A stretch of 6,093 nt of DNA. Source: Lachnospiraceae bacterium. GTDB taxonomy: Bacteria; Bacillota; Clostridia; Lachnospirales; Lachnospiraceae. The position numbers and the translations under genes are program-made. The DNA lies in the NCBI GenBank assembly GCA_900770535.1, contig CAAHDV010000166.1:1-6093 (forward strand), written 5' to 3'. The notes below the pieces were generated by a model. That model did no database searches. It was not told the origin of the DNA and was given only the letters and a program-made list of their open reading frames with translations. Each line of letters starts with the position of its first letter. Within the stretch, counting starts at the first letter, position 1. Shown here in pieces: positions 5,601-6,093 of the stretch.

Positions 5601-5669
5601 GGGGCTGTCGCGGATAACCTGATATGTGAAACGTTTTGGGGCCAATTTTGCGACAGCCCCGCTTTGTTT
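5601..5669 (+). terminator. Long-loop hairpin terminator after glpP
   Basis: A perfect 11-bp stem pairs GGGGCTGTCGC (5601-5611) with GCGACAGCCCC (5650-5660), followed by GCTTTGTTT. It starts 7 nt after the glpP stop. The 38-nt loop is unusually large for an intrinsic terminator, and the T tract is interrupted. The matched ends could also be those of a tiny inverted-repeat element, but no target duplication is evident next to the stem. Confidence 0.7.
5620..5634 (+). repeat. 15-nt motif shared with the glpA-like leader
   Basis: TGATATGTGAAACGT here, in the loop of the glpP terminator, differs at one base from TGATACGTGAAACGT at 946-960, which forms the 3' half of stem-loop 1 before the glpA-like gene. 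Both lie in short non-coding stretches of the same locus. A 14/15 match somewhere in 6 kb is not rare by chance, so the pairing is only suggestive. Confidence 0.3.
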
Positions 5670-5778
5670 ATAAGGAGACAGATGCAGGGATAGCCTGCTT
5701 TATCTGGACTTTTTCCAGTCTCAGCCAGAGCTTTGGGAGCAATGAAAAGAAAAAATGAAAAAAATGTCAAAAACAGGG
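5670..5778. other. Non-coding stretch between the glpP terminator and the tRNA promoters
   Basis: No credible gene is visible. An AGGAGA-ATG pair near 5673-5685 opens a frame of only three codons. Two short stem-loops can be drawn: GCAGG/CCTGC (5684-5698) and CTGGA/TCCAG (5704-5718). The end of the stretch is A-rich, like an UP element, just upstream of the first tRNA promoter. Confidence 0.5.
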
Positions 5779-5807
5779 TTGACAGCAGAGACTAACTGTG
5801 CTAAAAT
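5779..5807 (+). promoter_or_regulatory. Distal tRNA promoter P1
   Basis: A consensus TTGACA (5779-5784), a 17-nt spacer and TAAAAT (5802-5807), one mismatch from consensus, with an extended -10 TGC at 5799-5801. A-rich DNA at about 5743-5775 could act as an UP element. The predicted start is near 5814, about 107 nt before the mature tRNA, and the transcript would begin with the inverted repeat at 5817-5853. Confidence 0.75.
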
Positions 5808-5816
5808 TCATCAATG

Positions 5817-5853
5817 TCGTGTGTGACGAACGAAAAGCTTCAAAAACACACGA
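5817..5853 (+). repeat. Inverted repeat between the tandem tRNA promoters
   Basis: TCGTGTGT (5817-5824) is a perfect inverted match to ACACACGA (5846-5853), separated by 21 nt. A second short A-rich palindrome, AACTT/AAGTT (5860-5874), abuts the -35 of the next promoter. The repeat would form a stem at the extreme 5' end of the P1 transcript, or could be a protein site between the promoters. No U run follows it. Confidence 0.4.
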
Positions 5854-5875
5854 TGAAAAAACTTCAAAAAAGTTC

Positions 5876-5904
5876 TTGACAAAAACGGAACGCTTTGGTA
5901 AAAT
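5876..5904 (+). promoter_or_regulatory. Proximal tRNA promoter P2
   Basis: TTGACA (5876-5881), a 17-nt spacer and TAAAAT (5899-5904), with TGG (5896-5898) as an extended -10. The predicted start is near 5911, only about 10 nt before the mature tRNA-Ser 5' end. With P1 this makes a tandem arrangement typical of strongly expressed stable RNA genes. Confidence 0.8.
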
Positions 5905-5920
5905 AGAAAAGCACGTTTGA

Positions 5921-6006
5921 GGAGAGATATCGAAGTGGTCATAACGAGGCGGTCTTGAAAACCGTTTGTCCGCAAGGGCGCGTGGGTTCGAATCCCACTC
6001 TCTCCG
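5921..6006 (+). tRNA. tRNA-Ser, anticodon UGA
   Basis: An 86-nt class II tRNA. The acceptor stem GGAGAGA (5921-5927) pairs with TCTCTCC (5999-6005), with discriminator G at 6006. The D stem TCG/CGA is at 5930-5932 and 5945-5947. The anticodon stem GCGGT/ACCGT (5949-5953 and 5961-5965) encloses loop CTTGAAA, with anticodon TGA at 5956-5958, which decodes UCA and other UCN codons. A long variable arm (5966-5981) is present, as serine tRNAs require. The T arm GTGGG-TTCGAAT-CCCAC is at 5982-5998. CCA is not encoded; TTGG follows. Confidence 0.96.
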
Positions 6007-6036
6007 TTGGACAAGCAAAGGGCTTGCCGATGACAA

Positions 6037-6042
6037 TATAAT
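6037..6042 (+). promoter_or_regulatory. Isolated TATAAT in the tRNA spacer
   Basis: A perfect -10 hexamer lies 30 nt before the next tRNA, but no acceptable -35 box is found at 16-18 nt upstream and there is no TG extension. It may be a weak promoter for the second tRNA or simply AT-rich spacer. A bulged hairpin, GG-CAAGC with GCTTGCC (6009-6028), lies just before it and may separate the two tRNAs during processing. Confidence 0.2.
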
Positions 6043-6071
6043 ATTTACTGATGTTCAGGCATCGGGACTTT

Positions 6072-6093
6072 GCAGAAGTACCCAAGAGGCTGA
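6072..6093 (+). tRNA. 5' end of a second tRNA, probably tRNA-Ser, cut by the window edge
   Basis: GCAGAAG (6072-6078) followed by TA and CCCAAGAGGCTGA matches the acceptor 5' strand and D arm of bacterial serine tRNAs. The anticodon lies beyond the window, so the isotype is provisional. It is 65 nt downstream of the tRNA-Ser(UGA) and is likely co-transcribed with it. Confidence 0.7.

Noticed and set aside
5625..5638. A CcpA cre site in the TGTGAAACGTTTTG stretch
   Set aside because: The spacing between the TG and the central CG is one base too long for the cre consensus, and the site is inside a terminator loop rather than near a promoter.
5767..6036. Minus-strand ORFs across the tRNA-Ser (translations with WDSNPRALADKRFSRPP or SGIRTHAPLRTNGFQDR)
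   Set aside because: These are antisense translations of the tRNA-Ser gene, a well-known source of spurious hypothetical proteins. The region has a complete tRNA and its promoters on the + strand.

Overview
The window looks like chromosome from an anaerobic Firmicute of the Clostridia, most likely Lachnospiraceae. I infer this from moderate GC with strong G-rich Shine-Dalgarno sites, the gene order (GlpA-like flavoprotein, second flavoprotein, DUF1667 protein, then a GlpP antiterminator) and extended -10 promoters of the TGn-TAtaAT type. No species can be named. All protein genes are on the + strand. I see no transposase, integrase, CRISPR array or phage gene.

Layout. Positions 1-235 are a purine-rich leader with a possible 24-codon ORF and a long imperfect hairpin ahead of an MgtC/SapB-family membrane protein (236-928). 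A gap of about 80 bases with two stem-loops (935-962 and 970-990) leads into three closely spaced genes. These are a GlpA-like FAD glycerol-3-phosphate dehydrogenase with a C-terminal BFD-type [2Fe-2S] domain (1010-2446), an FAD/NAD(P) oxidoreductase (2459-3733) and a DUF1667 protein with four N-terminal cysteines (3735-4097). After two more hairpins, a good promoter whose -35 box lies in a hairpin loop (4164-4192) starts a second unit. This holds a cytoplasmic glycerophosphodiester phosphodiesterase (4306-5034) overlapping by 4 nt a GlpP-type glycerol-3-phosphate-responsive antiterminator (5031-5594), closed by a hairpin terminator (5601-5669). The rest holds two strong tandem promoters, a complete tRNA-Ser(UGA) (5921-6006) and the first 22 bases of a second tRNA, probably also Ser.

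How the genes fit together. The phosphodiesterase should release sn-glycerol 3-phosphate from glycerophosphodiesters. GlpP should sense that metabolite and act on leader RNA. The dehydrogenase trio should oxidise it to dihydroxyacetone phosphate and pass electrons through flavins and probable Fe-S centres to an unidentified acceptor. This is a compact glycerophosphodiester/G3P catabolic locus with its own RNA-level regulator. The MgtC-like gene may be only a neighbour.

Most worth a second look: the molybdopterin-oxidoreductase-like Fe-S cysteine pattern in the DUF1667 protein, the absence of a GlpC-type anchor, the hairpin/promoter overlap at 4149-4192, and the structured leaders as possible GlpP targets.
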